Source: DAOPZC01 sp035353175
GTDB lineage: Bacteria > Verrucomicrobiota > Kiritimatiellia > RFP12 > UBA1067
NCBI GenBank assembly: GCA_035353175.1
Contig: DAOPZC010000006.1
Span: forward strand, 62,001 to 126,000
DNA: 64,000 nt
Direction: 5' to 3'
Part shown: one piece after another, positions 44,200 to 54,300 of the stretch
Layout of the letters: every line of letters starts with the position of its first letter
Position numbering within the stretch: position 1 is the stretch's first letter
The notes under the pieces: generated by a model
The model's input: the letters and a program-made list of their open reading frames with translations, nothing else
Told to the model about the DNA's origin: nothing
The model's database searches: none
Translations under genes and position numbers: made by a program

Positions 44200-45627
44200 A
44201 TGAAATTAACACCTTTTCACAAAGTTCTCACACGAACCGCTTTTCTTTTCGTCGCGGCCGGTTGCGTGCATTTCCGACCGAGCCCCTTATCGGCCGCTCG
44301 CTCGCTCGACGACTTTGAGGCCCGTACGCTGGACCGGCCCGATTTGGTCAACTACCTGAAGACAAACAGCCTCGCGGCTTCGTGGCCGCTGACGCGCTGG
44401 GACCTGCCGTCGCTGACGTTGGCAGCGTTCTTCTATCATCCCGACTTGGATGTGGCCCGGGCGCAGTTCGATGTTGCAAAGGGAGAAAACCGACGTGCAG
44501 GCGAACGCGCCAACCCGTCCCTGACACTCGCGCCCGGCTATAATTCCAGCCGACCCGCCGGAGCGGTCTCGTACTGGATCGCCGATGTCGCCCTGACGCT
44601 CCCTGTCGAAACCGCAGGCAAACGCGGCTACCGTATCGATCAGGCGCACCAACTCTCGGAAGCCGCCCGCCTCATGATCGCGCAGACCGCGTGGCAGATA
44701 CGGCGGGAGGTCCGGGCAAGTCTGCTGGAACTGTATTCGGCTCTGGAGAATGAGGCGCAGGCCCGTCGGCTGCAGGCGCTTCAGGCGGAAGCCGTGTCGC
44801 TCCTTCAGGCTCAGGCGGACGCGGGAGAAATTCCGCGCATGGAAGTGTCCCGTGCCCGCATGCAGGAGCAGGCCAGTGAGTTGGCCGTCCTGAGCGCGCG
44901 CCAGAGACAGGCGGCCGCACAGGTGCGGCTCGCGGGAGCGGTCGGTGTGCCGGTCAAGGCTTTTGACAAGGCCGAGTTCGCATTCGATGCGGTGCGGCGC
45001 CTTCCGCCCATTCCGCCCGCAACCGAGCTGCAGCGTGCCGCGCTGCTGAACCGCACCGACCTTCTGTCCGCTCTGGCGGAATATGAAGCGTCTCAGGCGG
45101 CACTTCACTTGGAGATCGCCAAACAGGTTCCGGATGTGGAGCTGGGGCCGGCGTATCAGTACGACCAGGGTGAAAACAAATGGGCGCTTGGTTTCACCGC
45201 GACGCTACCCGTCTTCAACCGGAATCAGGGCGCGATTGCGGCGGCCGAGGCTCGGCGGGCGGAGTCGGCGGCCAAATTCAAGGCACTTCAGGCACGTGCG
45301 ATCGGTGAAGTCGAACAGGCTGGAACGGCCTACCGATCCGCGCTGGAAAAAACGGACGCGGCCCAACGGTTGTCATCCGGTTTGGAACAGAAAGCCAAGA
45401 CAGTGCTGGCTTTGCGCGCGGCGGGTGAGGTGTCGAGGCTCGACGTGGTGACCGAACGCATCGAGCGTACCATTGTTGAACAAACTTGCCTGGAAGCCCG
45501 CTTGGAAGCTTTACAGGCGCTAGGCAATATCGAGGACGTTCTCCAGATGCCGTCCGATCTCTCCAGCTGGACAGAGCGCATCCCGTCGGTCAACACGGCC
45601 AGCAGCGAGGATAAGAATCATGAGTAA
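44200..45627 (+). CDS. TolC/CusC-type outer-membrane efflux lipoprotein
   Basis: A 475-residue outer-membrane factor. The N-terminus has a lipobox (FVAAGC, Cys22). Two OEP repeats with long helices follow (EARRLQALQAEAV-type segments near 185-240, and 370-440), with barrel strands SLTLAPGYN and PDVELGPAYQYDQGENKWAL. It forms the outer channel of the tripartite pump with the next two genes, and its 3' end overlaps the adaptor gene by 8 bp. The substrate is not evident; the CusC/CzcC-like layout makes metal efflux possible. Confidence 0.88.
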   Translation: MKLTPFHKVLTRTAFLFVAAGCVHFRPSPLSAARSLDDFEARTLDRPDLVNYLKTNSLAASWPLTRWDLPSLTLAAFFYHPDLDVARAQFDVAKGENRRAGERANPSLTLAPGYNSSRPAGAVSYWIADVALTLPVETAGKRGYRIDQAHQLSEAARLMIAQTAWQIRREVRASLLELYSALENEAQARRLQALQAEAVSLLQAQADAGEIPRMEVSRARMQEQASELAVLSARQRQAAAQVRLAGAVGVPVKAFDKAEFAFDAVRRLPPIPPATELQRAALLNRTDLLSALAEYEASQAALHLEIAKQVPDVELGPAYQYDQGENKWALGFTATLPVFNRNQGAIAAAEARRAESAAKFKALQARAIGEVEQAGTAYRSALEKTDAAQRLSSGLEQKAKTVLALRAAGEVSRLDVVTERIERTIVEQTCLEARLEALQALGNIEDVLQMPSDLSSWTERIPSVNTASSEDKNHE

Positions 45628-46714
45628 ATGGGGATCGGGCATGGGACTTGCCATTGTGGCCGCGGCCGCTTTCGGCGTATGGCAACTCGACCGCACGCAG
45701 AAAAAGGACGCGACGGACGCGGAAACGGTCGACGCTGTCCCCGAGGTAACGGTGCAAACCGCCTCGATTGTGCAGACCAATTTGCACGCCTCGGTTATCG
45801 CGTACGGCTCAGTTGAACCAGATCCCGGCCACGACGACGCGTCATCGGCCAAAGCCCGAATCACTGCGCCTGTGGCGGGACTCGTGGCCGAGGTCCTGTG
45901 CGCGGAGGGCGGATCCGTGAAACGCGGCGACGTGCTCTTCCGCATGGACGGACGTCTTGCCGCGCTGGCCATCGCAAAGGCGCTGCAAGCCGTGGAATTT
46001 GCGGAAAAAGGAGCGGCCCGCCAGAAGAAGCTGCTGCTGATCGACGGCACGTCAGAAAAAGTGATACAGGAGTCTCAACAGCAGCTTGACGCCGCCCGCC
46101 AGGAACTGGTCGCGGCACAGACCGAGAGGGACCTTCTATCTGTTACGGCGCCGGTCGCGGGAACTGTTATCCAGATAAATGCGCATTCCGGCGAGACGGT
46201 GGAAGCGGGAAGGGACCTCGCCGAAGTGGCGGACCTGAAACGGCTGGTACTTGTGGCCACCCTGCCGAGCCGCGAGGCGGATCTGATCAAAGAGGGAATG
46301 ACAGCCCAAATCGACAGCGGTGAAGATACGGTTTCCTCTCTGTGGCCGGCGGGCGCGGTGATATATATTGATCCGCGCATCGACCCGCAGACCGACACCG
46401 TGAAACTGCGCGTGGGCATACCGGTCTCTGCCGCCCTGCGGCCCGGACAGTATGCGCGCGTGCGCATAATCTACGCGGATCTGAAAGACCGCCTCGCCGT
46501 GCCTGAAGAGGGCTTGGAAAGGACGGATGAGGGATTGACCGTACTTAAAGTCGTGGAAGGTAACGAGGCCGTTCTGAAACCGGTCAAAAGCGGCGTTCGG
46601 GACGGGGAATGGGTCGAAGTTCAAGGCGAGGGTATCGCAAGCGGCATGCGGATCGTCACCGTGGGCGGATACGGGCTGCATCACAAAACGCGCATCAGGG
46701 AAATCACACCGTAA
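45620..46714 (+). CDS. RND efflux periplasmic adaptor (HlyD/MFP family)
   Basis: A 364-residue adaptor with an N-terminal signal/anchor (about 7-22). Two lipoyl half-motifs, ITAPVAGLVAEVLCAEGG and VTAPVAGTVIQINAHSGE, flank a short coiled-coil hairpin (about 115-175). Beta-barrel and membrane-proximal domains follow (VLVATLPSREADLIKEGM, GLTVLKVVEGNEAVL). It bridges the outer-membrane factor and the pump. It overlaps the upstream gene by 8 bp and is followed 23 bp later by the pump gene. Confidence 0.9.
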   Translation: MSKWGSGMGLAIVAAAAFGVWQLDRTQKKDATDAETVDAVPEVTVQTASIVQTNLHASVIAYGSVEPDPGHDDASSAKARITAPVAGLVAEVLCAEGGSVKRGDVLFRMDGRLAALAIAKALQAVEFAEKGAARQKKLLLIDGTSEKVIQESQQQLDAARQELVAAQTERDLLSVTAPVAGTVIQINAHSGETVEAGRDLAEVADLKRLVLVATLPSREADLIKEGMTAQIDSGEDTVSSLWPAGAVIYIDPRIDPQTDTVKLRVGIPVSAALRPGQYARVRIIYADLKDRLAVPEEGLERTDEGLTVLKVVEGNEAVLKPVKSGVRDGEWVEVQGEGIASGMRIVTVGGYGLHHKTRIREITP

Positions 46715-46737
46715 CCTCTCCGCAAAAGCCCCTGCCT

Positions 46738-49700
46738 ATGGACACTCCCCCTACATCATGGCCACCCCTTCCCGTCACGTCTGACATGCCGTACACGGTA
46801 TCATCGGTGCCGGGACGCTTCGCGATCCGGCATGCGAACGCCATCCTTTTCATCAGTATCTCACTGTGCGCTGCCGGCATCTATTCAGCCCTGCGCATTC
46901 CCTCGGCGGTTTTCCCGCAAACGGATTTTCCGCGCGTGGTGATCAATGTGGACAACGGGGTGATGCCCGCTAACGAGATGATGGCCACAGTCACCCGTCC
47001 GATCGAAACGTCGATGAAGGACATCCCCGGCGTCACCACCATCCGCACGCTGACCGGCCGCGGTTCAGCGGAAATCAACGTTTTTTTCAATTGGAAGGTG
47101 GACATGGTCCAGTCCGAGCTGTTTGTGATCGGGCGGCTCTCGCAAATCCGCAGCACGCTACCTTCGACAGCCGAAACCGACGTCCACCGCCTGACGTTCG
47201 CGCAGTATCCGGTTCTCGGCATCAGCCTGACCAGCGAGACGCGTGACTTGACGCACCTGTGGGAGACGGCCCACCATACCCTCAGCCCGCGCTTCCTGCG
47301 CGTCAAAGGCGTGGCGCGCGTAGACATCATCGGCGGGCGTACGCCTGAATACCACATCGTCGTCGACCCGCACCGGCTGCAGGCGTCCGGGCTGAGTCTG
47401 GCCGCCGTTACCGAGGCGTTCGCCAAGAATAACCTCGTGACGTCGGCAGGCCTGCACGAAGAGAAACACATGCAGTATCTTGCGGTCGTGGACGGCCGCG
47501 CGCGTTCCCTGCGCGAGTTGGAGGATTTCGCGGTGGGCATCGTGAACGGCCACATCATCCGCATACGCGATTTCGCGAGGGTCGAGCGCGGCCCGGAACC
47601 GGCTTTCAATGTCGTCACGGCGGACGGAAGGGAGGCGGTGTTGCTCAACATCAAATCACAGCCGGACGGCAGCACGCTGGACATCGCCAAAAACATCAAA
47701 CGGGAGATGGCGTCCCTGCGGCGTGAATTGCCGCCTGACATGAAACTGGCCTTCTTCTACGACCAGTCGCTGCTCGTCCGGGATTCGGTCCGCAGCGTAT
47801 GGGAGGCGATCGGGTTCGGCTTGCTCCTGTCGGTCCTGATCCTCTTCGCGTTTCTGAAAGATTGGGGGACCACGATCGTCGCGGCCCTCGTGATCCCCGT
47901 TACCGTGCTGATCACTCTGGTTGCCGTCAAACTGACGGGAATGAGTTTCAACCTCATGACTCTGGGAGGCATCGCGGCGGCGATCGGACTGGTGATCGAT
48001 GACGCGATTGTCGTTGTGGAATCAATCCACACGAAAATGCTCTCCGGAATATCACGGACTCTCGCGGTGGAACAAGGCGTCGGCGAAATCCTCATGCCCC
48101 TGGTGGCATCAACGCTCACCCCCGTGGTGGTGTTTATCCCGCTCGCGTTTCTGACCGGTATCACGGGCGTGTTCTTCCGTGCGCTGGCGCTGACGATGGC
48201 GGTGGCGCTTTTGACTTCACTGGCGCTGGCCGTGACGATCACGCCTTCGCTTGCGGCGGCATTCATCCGGACGGGTTCCCAACGGCACCGCGTGTCTGAT
48301 CCCGAGGGCGGTCCTGTACTGCGAGCCGTGGTCCGGATCTATGAGGCCACAGTCCGCACGGCCTTGGAATACCGATGGGTGACATTGGCGCTCAGCCTCT
48401 TGCTCTTAACCGCAGGAATCAAGATTTACACGCTGCTGGAAAGCGAGTTTCTCCCGACGATAGATGAGGGTGGCCACGTGATCGACTATATCTGCAAGCC
48501 GGGCACCAGCCTCGCGGAAACGGCCCGGGGGTTGCAGCGCGCCGACGAAATCCTCCGCTCCGTTCCCGAAGTGGAAAGCTACTCCCGGCGGACCGGCGCG
48601 GCGCTGGGCGAGTTCGTCGTGGAACCCCACTCGGGCGACTACGCTGTCAAACTGAGCCCGAACCGTACACGCAAGACAGAAGAGATCGTCGCCGAGTTGC
48701 GTAAACGCCTGAATGCCGCATTGCCAAATTTCCGTTGGGAGTTTCCCGGCATCCTGAATGACCTGATAGGCGATCTCATGAAAGCCCCCAATCCGATTGA
48801 AGTGCGGATATTCTCCTCTGATATCGAATTTCTTAAAAAGAAGGCCGTGGCAGTCGAAGAGGCGATTTCGAAGGTGCGCGGGGTTGTGGACACCTCCAAC
48901 GGACTGGTGATCACAGGACCGACGCTCAGCTTCCGCCTGCGGCCGGTGGATGCCCGGCGTTTCGGGCTGACAACAGACGATGTTGCCGTCGCTCTGAAAA
49001 CCGCAATGCTCGGCGAGACGCCCTCCTCCGTGATTGAGGGGGATTGGGTCATCAAGGTCCGCATCATGGCTGAACGGTCCAGCGTCGCGCGACTCGACAC
49101 CTGTTTGAACCTGCCTTTGCGTACCCTTTCCGGAGCTTCGGTGAAACTTTCCCAAGTGGCCGACGTTGCGGAAGAACCCGGACAGTTCGAAATGCAACGC
49201 GACGACCTCCGTCAAGACGTGGTGGTCTCGGCCCGTCTCGAAGGCCGCGATCTGGGCAGTGCCATGGCGGAAATACGCGAACTGTTAAGCAAGGATCCGA
49301 CACTGCCTCCGGGCTCGGTGGAATTCGGGGGCCTCTATCAGCAGCAGCAGGAGTCGTTTCGCAACTTGATGGTCGTGCTGGCGTTGGCGGTTCTGCTCGT
49401 TTTCACCGTGCTGCTGATCGAATTCCGCTCCTTTTCCGAACCGCTGGCCATCATCTTCGGGGCGGTCCTGTCGATATCCGGGGCCGTGATAGCGTTGCTA
49501 TTCACGGACACAGCCCTCAACGTCATGTCCTTTCTCGGGGCGATTATCGGCGTCGGCATTGTTGCAAAGAACGGCATTCTCATGCTAGATTGTGCGAAAA
49601 CTATGAAAGACTCCCAACTGGATCTCGACACGGCGCTCGTGCGCTCCGGCCGGCGCCGGCTTCGTCCGGTACTGATGACGTCGCTGGCGGCTGCGCTGGG

Positions 49701-49893
49701 CATGCTGCCCTTGGCCTACGGTCTCGGTTCCGGCTCGGAAATGCTCAAGCCATTGGCGATAGCGGTCATCGGTTCGCTTTGCATTTCGGTGTTGCTTTCT
49801 CTGATCGCGACGCCGGTGCTCTACAGTGTGCTGCTCACATTGCGCGACTTGCTCATTTCAGCAAAGACAGTCGATCCCGCACACAGAGGGTGA
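46738..49893 (+). CDS. RND-family efflux pump permease
   Basis: A 1051-residue inner-membrane proton-driven transporter with the usual 12-helix, two-half layout. Key landmarks are the first periplasmic domain (ATVTRPIETSMKDIPGV) and transmembrane helix 4 GLVIDDAIVVVE carrying the proton-relay Asp421-Asp422. The second half holds LGAIIGVGIVAKNGILMLD and RPVLMTSLAAALGMLPLA. The double Asp fits multidrug-type or MdtB/C-like pumps more than CzcA. The start at 46738 lacks a strong ribosome site; another Met lies at 46786. It completes the tripartite operon. Confidence 0.9.
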   Translation: MDTPPTSWPPLPVTSDMPYTVSSVPGRFAIRHANAILFISISLCAAGIYSALRIPSAVFPQTDFPRVVINVDNGVMPANEMMATVTRPIETSMKDIPGVTTIRTLTGRGSAEINVFFNWKVDMVQSELFVIGRLSQIRSTLPSTAETDVHRLTFAQYPVLGISLTSETRDLTHLWETAHHTLSPRFLRVKGVARVDIIGGRTPEYHIVVDPHRLQASGLSLAAVTEAFAKNNLVTSAGLHEEKHMQYLAVVDGRARSLRELEDFAVGIVNGHIIRIRDFARVERGPEPAFNVVTADGREAVLLNIKSQPDGSTLDIAKNIKREMASLRRELPPDMKLAFFYDQSLLVRDSVRSVWEAIGFGLLLSVLILFAFLKDWGTTIVAALVIPVTVLITLVAVKLTGMSFNLMTLGGIAAAIGLVIDDAIVVVESIHTKMLSGISRTLAVEQGVGEILMPLVASTLTPVVVFIPLAFLTGITGVFFRALALTMAVALLTSLALAVTITPSLAAAFIRTGSQRHRVSDPEGGPVLRAVVRIYEATVRTALEYRWVTLALSLLLLTAGIKIYTLLESEFLPTIDEGGHVIDYICKPGTSLAETARGLQRADEILRSVPEVESYSRRTGAALGEFVVEPHSGDYAVKLSPNRTRKTEEIVAELRKRLNAALPNFRWEFPGILNDLIGDLMKAPNPIEVRIFSSDIEFLKKKAVAVEEAISKVRGVVDTSNGLVITGPTLSFRLRPVDARRFGLTTDDVAVALKTAMLGETPSSVIEGDWVIKVRIMAERSSVARLDTCLNLPLRTLSGASVKLSQVADVAEEPGQFEMQRDDLRQDVVVSARLEGRDLGSAMAEIRELLSKDPTLPPGSVEFGGLYQQQQESFRNLMVVLALAVLLVFTVLLIEFRSFSEPLAIIFGAVLSISGAVIALLFTDTALNVMSFLGAIIGVGIVAKNGILMLDCAKTMKDSQLDLDTALVRSGRRRLRPVLMTSLAAALGMLPLAYGLGSGSEMLKPLAIAVIGSLCISVLLSLIATPVLYSVLLTLRDLLISAKTVDPAHRG

Positions 49894-49894
49894 C

Positions 49895-50590
49895 ATGAAA
49901 GAAAAAGTACAACAGAAAACCGTCGAGATGGGCGAGGCTCCCGCATTAAAGAAACTTCTGGTCTTTTTGTTGCTGTCGCTGATTTTCATCGCCCTGGGCA
50001 CCTATCCCCCGCTCCGCGAGCACCTGCGGCCGGAAGAGCTTGACAGAACCGTCGAAGGGATGGGGTGGTACGGCCCACTCCTGATCGTTGTTATCGGCAC
50101 GTTTTCGCCGTTGCTGATGCTGCCCCGATGGCCGGTCGCGGTGATAGCCGGCATGGAATACGGCGTCTTCTGGGGTTCCTTCCTCGCAAATACCGCATCG
50201 CTCATCGGTGCCGGACTGCAATATTGGATGTCGCGATCAACGCTGGCCCACTTGGCTAAACGATGGCTCGTCGGAAACCGTTGGAAAACTCTGCTGGAGA
50301 ACCCGGCGCACGTCTTTTCCGCACTCTTTTTGTTGCGCGCTTTCCCCCTGTCAAATTTCGTCGCGACCAACCTGCTGTGCGGCACCCTCCGAATCCCCTT
50401 TCGCACTTTTCTGTTGTCCTCCGCACTCGGCATGATTCCGTCGACCATCCTCTATGCGTCATGGGGCAAGCTCACTTTGCGGCCTTCCTGCGGTTTCATT
50501 CTCCTCGCATTCTTCACCCTAACTTTCATCGCTTTCGGAACGGTCTATGCCCTGCGTTTCCTGTTTCGCCCGAGCGACCCTGCTAAGTAA
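49895..50590 (+). CDS. VTT-domain (TVP38/DedA-like) membrane protein
   Basis: A 231-residue polytopic protein of the VTT/SNARE-associated family, several members of which are lipid scramblases or flippases. Typical landmarks are LPRWPVAVIAGMEYGVFWGSF, a re-entrant loop, and LRAFPLSNFVATNLLCG near residue 150, followed by PFRTFLLSSALGMIPSTI. GAGGGTGAC overlaps the pump's stop codon, so it is the last gene of the efflux operon. It ends next to the lpxL-like fragment. Confidence 0.85.
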   Translation: MKEKVQQKTVEMGEAPALKKLLVFLLLSLIFIALGTYPPLREHLRPEELDRTVEGMGWYGPLLIVVIGTFSPLLMLPRWPVAVIAGMEYGVFWGSFLANTASLIGAGLQYWMSRSTLAHLAKRWLVGNRWKTLLENPAHVFSALFLLRAFPLSNFVATNLLCGTLRIPFRTFLLSSALGMIPSTILYASWGKLTLRPSCGFILLAFFTLTFIAFGTVYALRFLFRPSDPAK

Positions 50591-50849
50591 GACGCGCATG
50601 CCGAGCGTAAAAAGGGTAACGTGCGGAGTCGTCACCAGACGGGATCCGGCGCCACCGGCGGTAGGTCAGGCACCAGTAGGAGGGATGACGGCGAATAACG
50701 CGCTCGATCGCGTCGGAAAACTGCTGCGTTTGCACGGAGTCGGTGACGGACGGGTCAGGCAGAAAGATATCGCTGCGGATAGGACGCACAAGCTGCGTTT
50801 TCCAGCCGGTGCGGGATACGGCGAAGTCGGATAAAGGCGCTTCTATCAA
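50583..50849 (-). pseudogene. C-terminal fragment of an LpxL/HtrB-type acyltransferase
   Basis: On the minus strand, about 85 codons read like the end of a lipid A late acyltransferase: APLSDFAVSRTG..TQLVRPIR, then FLPDPSVTDSVQ, FSDAIERVIRRHPSYW and LTYRRWRR. The family normally has about 300 residues with an HxxxxD active site, which is absent here, so this is a remnant. Its upstream half lies inside repeat R2. R1 and R3 carry the same coding piece (R1 reads EAPLSDCALSR), so the R element contains part of this gene. Confidence 0.65.
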
Positions 50850-51033
50850 GTCGTTGGAGGGTTGAAAGGGCTCGGGTCAGGTCGGTTCGGGCGTTTTTTG
50901 AGGCCCGGCGTTGACGGCGGGCCTCAAAAAAAGTATGCTGTGGCCGTTCTCAGGTCGGGCAGGGAAAACCGATCTGACGTGTGGGTGCGGGTGCGCCTGC
51001 ACGGAGAACAACGGAGGGTCGGATGTGTACGGA
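50775..51033 (+). repeat. R2: 259-bp R element, exact direct repeat of R3
   Basis: By direct reading this 259-bp block is identical, base for base, to R3 at 55729-55987, in the same orientation. It runs from GCGGATAGGACGCACAAGC to GGTCGGATGTGTACGGA. Flanks differ immediately outside. Its left half encodes part of the lpxL-like fragment (minus strand), its centre is a terminator-like hairpin, and its right half matches R1. No terminal inverted repeats or target duplications are evident, so it is not a conventional insertion sequence. Confidence 0.92.
50894..50932. terminator. Bidirectional terminator-like hairpin inside R2
   Basis: TTTTTTGAGGCCCG and CGGGCCTCAAAAAAA form a long GC-rich stem closed by A/T tracts on both sides, able to act as a Rho-independent terminator in either direction. 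Confidence 0.7.
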
Positions 51034-51173
51034 GTGCGATCGGGATCGATTCGGGCAATGTGAACGCTACCAGAATCGGGGGCACTCACTACCTGTCTTT
51101 CTACTCCGGCAAGGCTCCTGACACGGCGATCCTGGTCTCTGTGCTTCCGGCGCCGGCTGCCACGCGGGACTAG
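51034..51173 (+). pseudogene. 5'-truncated C-terminal gene fragment abutting R2
   Basis: Immediately right of R2 the plus strand reads GIDSGNVNATRIGGTHYLSF, then YSGKAPDTAILVSVLPAP, and stops at 51173. The alternating hydrophobic strands look like the last beta-strands of a secreted beta-sandwich protein, and the upstream part is missing exactly at the R2 edge. I cannot name the family. The rest of the gap to 51333 is AT-rich and probably holds the promoter of the next gene. Confidence 0.4.
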
Positions 51174-51333
51174 GGCGTTTAGAACCCCTGGAAATCCGCG
51201 CGATAAAGAAATAAGAGGTTCATACCCGTATATCACGGCATTTCATCTTTTTTTGGGGTGTTCAAAACAATTGATTTAGGACAGGTTTTTTGAAAGAATA
51301 GAAATATGTGTCATTAAACAAGAAAGGATACAA

Positions 51334-54300
51334 ATGAAAACAGAGAATATACGGAAATATGTGGCGCTTGCTCTTTTTGGCGCATGTGCCGTTGACGTTG
51401 CCCAGGCGAAACCTTGGTTCGAGAACCCGGTCTTGAAGGCGACGGTGGTCAGCACCAATGTCATCGCGGGTTACGACCCGCACTACATGAACAAGTCCGA
51501 CGACGACCAGTATCTTGCCATAAACTGGTGTTATTCGGCGAATTTCCCTGTTGAACTTTTTTCAATACCGGAACTGGAGGGGCTGAACGGCACGTATACC
51601 AATACCATGCTCGGCTCCATTAAAGTCGGCACGCTCAAGACTTGGCTCGGTTCTACTAAGAGTGGGGCCACCGAGAAAGGCGTGGCGGTCTCTGTTGACC
51701 GCAATGTGCTGATTCTCGGCGACGCGGGGACGACTCCCACGAACGTGCTCTCCGTCACGCTGGACGCCTATGCGGACCAGACGTGGTCAAGCGGCAGGAG
51801 CTTCCCCAAGTTGAACGCCAATGGAAGCGCAAACACCTTGGGGTTTGACGGTTTTGATTTCGGACATGCGGGAACGTATCTTTATTCCGATTGCTACACG
51901 TCCGGTTATAGGCAGCAGATTCTGAAGTGGACGGTTAATACGACCGATGGAACCACATTGACGCTCTGCAATGTGTTTACCAATAGCGCCTCCACCCGCA
52001 TCCGTAACGTGAGTTCGTATTACATCAACAGCGCGGACTGGGTGTTCTATGGCGAGGGGGATGCCGTCACCGCGGCAAATCCGGGTGCCGTTTGGTATTG
52101 CGACGCCACATCGGGAGAAAGCACTTTGCTCTGCACGATTCCCAACGTGACGTCAGAATCCAAGTATGACATAATGAACGTGAAAATCAGCGGGATCGGT
52201 ACGCCGAACATGTTCCTGTATGTTCAGACCGATCTCACCGATCTCTTCATTTACGACCTGACCGCTACGGGATCCGGCTTTACCGCGACCTACAGAAAAA
52301 CGGTGGCGATCGATGATCTCCTGCGCGTGATGGACTATACGCCTTCTACCGCCAAGTACCGTGATCTGGAGGTCTCGAACGACGGCCAGTACATGTTCTT
52401 TATCACGCACGCCACTTTGCCGGCGAAGGTCTTCGTGGTCTATTCCAAGCCGGAGACGGTCAAACAGTGGTTCGAGGATCCGCAACTGAAGGCGACGGTG
52501 TACAACCAGAAATTCACGCTTTCCGGGAACACCGACCCTCATTATATGAACAAGTCCGAGGACGACCAGTATCTCGCCGTGGACTGGCAGTACACCTCTG
52601 CATATCCAGTCGATCTCTATTCGATGACGGGGCTTGAAGCGTTGAGCGGCGTCCACACCAACGGCGACACGCTGATCAGCTCCATCCAAATCAGTTCGAT
52701 ACTGGGTTATACCGGACTTTCTTCCAGTTGGAATCACAAAGCCGCCGCAATATCGTTCGACCGCAAGTTGTTCCTGACAGGTGTGGCTTCGGCGGGTTGG
52801 GGTGCGAACGGCCTTTCCTTGGACGAGATCGACAACGGGACTTGGACGAACGCCTATGCTTTTACCAAGTTTAACGCCAATGGAACCACGAACACCTATG
52901 CGTATGACGGCTCTGACTTCGGGCACAACGGCACCTGGCTTTATTCAAACCATTACGATACCGACAAGGGTCAGGTATTGAAGTGGGCGGTCGATCAAGA
53001 GGCCAGAACCCTCACACTCTCTAATACGTGGACGACCACCATCAATCGCATCCGCTCTGTAAACGCATATTACATCAACGGCCAGGAATGGATTTTCACC
53101 GGTGAAGGAAACGCCAAATTGGGAGGCGGGACCCCCGGTGTCGTTTACGCCATCAACAGCGATACGGATGATCCCGTTTTGCTCTGCACGCTTCCGATCA
53201 CGGATGGAGGATCATCCGAGAGCAACGACGTTATGAACGTGAAGGTCAGCGGTATCGGTTCGCCGAACATGTACCTGTACGTCCAACTGAACATCGGTCC
53301 GCTTTTCGTCTATGACCTCGTCGTCACGGACAGCGGCTCGCTGCAGGCGATCTACAAGACGCAGATTTCCTTCGATGAACTCAACACGATTACGGGATAT
53401 ACGCCTGCTCGTTACCGCAATTTTGAGGTCTCAAACGACGGCCGTTACGCGTTCCTCCTTCAGACCGCTTCCAAAACCCCTGCCGTTTACGTCCTGTGGG
53501 CCGGGGCACCGACAACTCCCTCCCTGTGGTGGCAGAGCCCCTCGGTCAAGTCCAGCATCAACTTGACGAACGCCTACTGGACGGAGTCGAATCCTCAGCT
53601 GGACGGTCATCACATGTTCGGGGATGAGCAGGATGAGTTCCTTTTCGTCCCTACAAAGTCGACCACCAGCGCGGCGACGGGGTTCCTCGTCTACAAACTT
53701 CCCTCGGTTGAAGGGTTGAGCGGCACGCACAACCTTGTGCATTTCGCGCAGACCGCCGACACATCCGATTTCATCGTCGAGAATTCCTCTTGGCGCGGCG
53801 GCGCGTATTCCGACGAGCAGAAGTTCTTCCTGGTCGGAACGAATCAGGGAAGCACGCCCACCGGCATCCCCTTCCTTTCTATGGACGGCATGACGCAGTG
53901 CACGGTGACGGCTACGGGCTCGTCCTGGACCTTGGGCGACAACGCCATGGTGGTGACGTCTGCACAGGAGACCGCAACCGACAGCTTCTACGGCGACAAT
54001 ATGTTCTTCAGCCACAACAGCGAGTACCTGTTCTCCAACAGCCGTCTTTCCGCCAACCGCGGTAATCTCTATATGTGGAAGGTCGCCACGAATGGGTTCA
54101 CGACCGGTGCCGGACTCACGCTTTACAAGACATTCACGACGCCCTGCGCCCGTGTCCGTTCCTGCACAGCCCGCTTCATGGCCGGGCGCGACCTCGTCTA
54201 CTACGGCGAAGGGAAGGGGTCGAGCGTTCCCACGTATCGCAATGTGTATGTCCTTGATCCTGAACGCGAAACCAGCACACTCCTGTGCACGCTTCCCTCC

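Noticed and set aside
50894..50932. An integron attC site in the R-element hairpin
   Set aside because: The hairpin has A/T tracts typical of a terminator, lacks GTTRRRY/RYYYAAC core sites, and no IntI-type integrase accompanies it.
51033..51060. Group II intron 5' end (GTGCGA) just after R2
   Set aside because: Only a six-base match, with no reverse transcriptase, domain V structure or adequate length.
50862..51173. A 103-codon ORF spanning R2 and its right flank as one gene
   Set aside because: The part inside R2 is repeat sequence with no protein-like pattern. Only the segment right of 51034 looks protein-like, so I list that as a truncated fragment.
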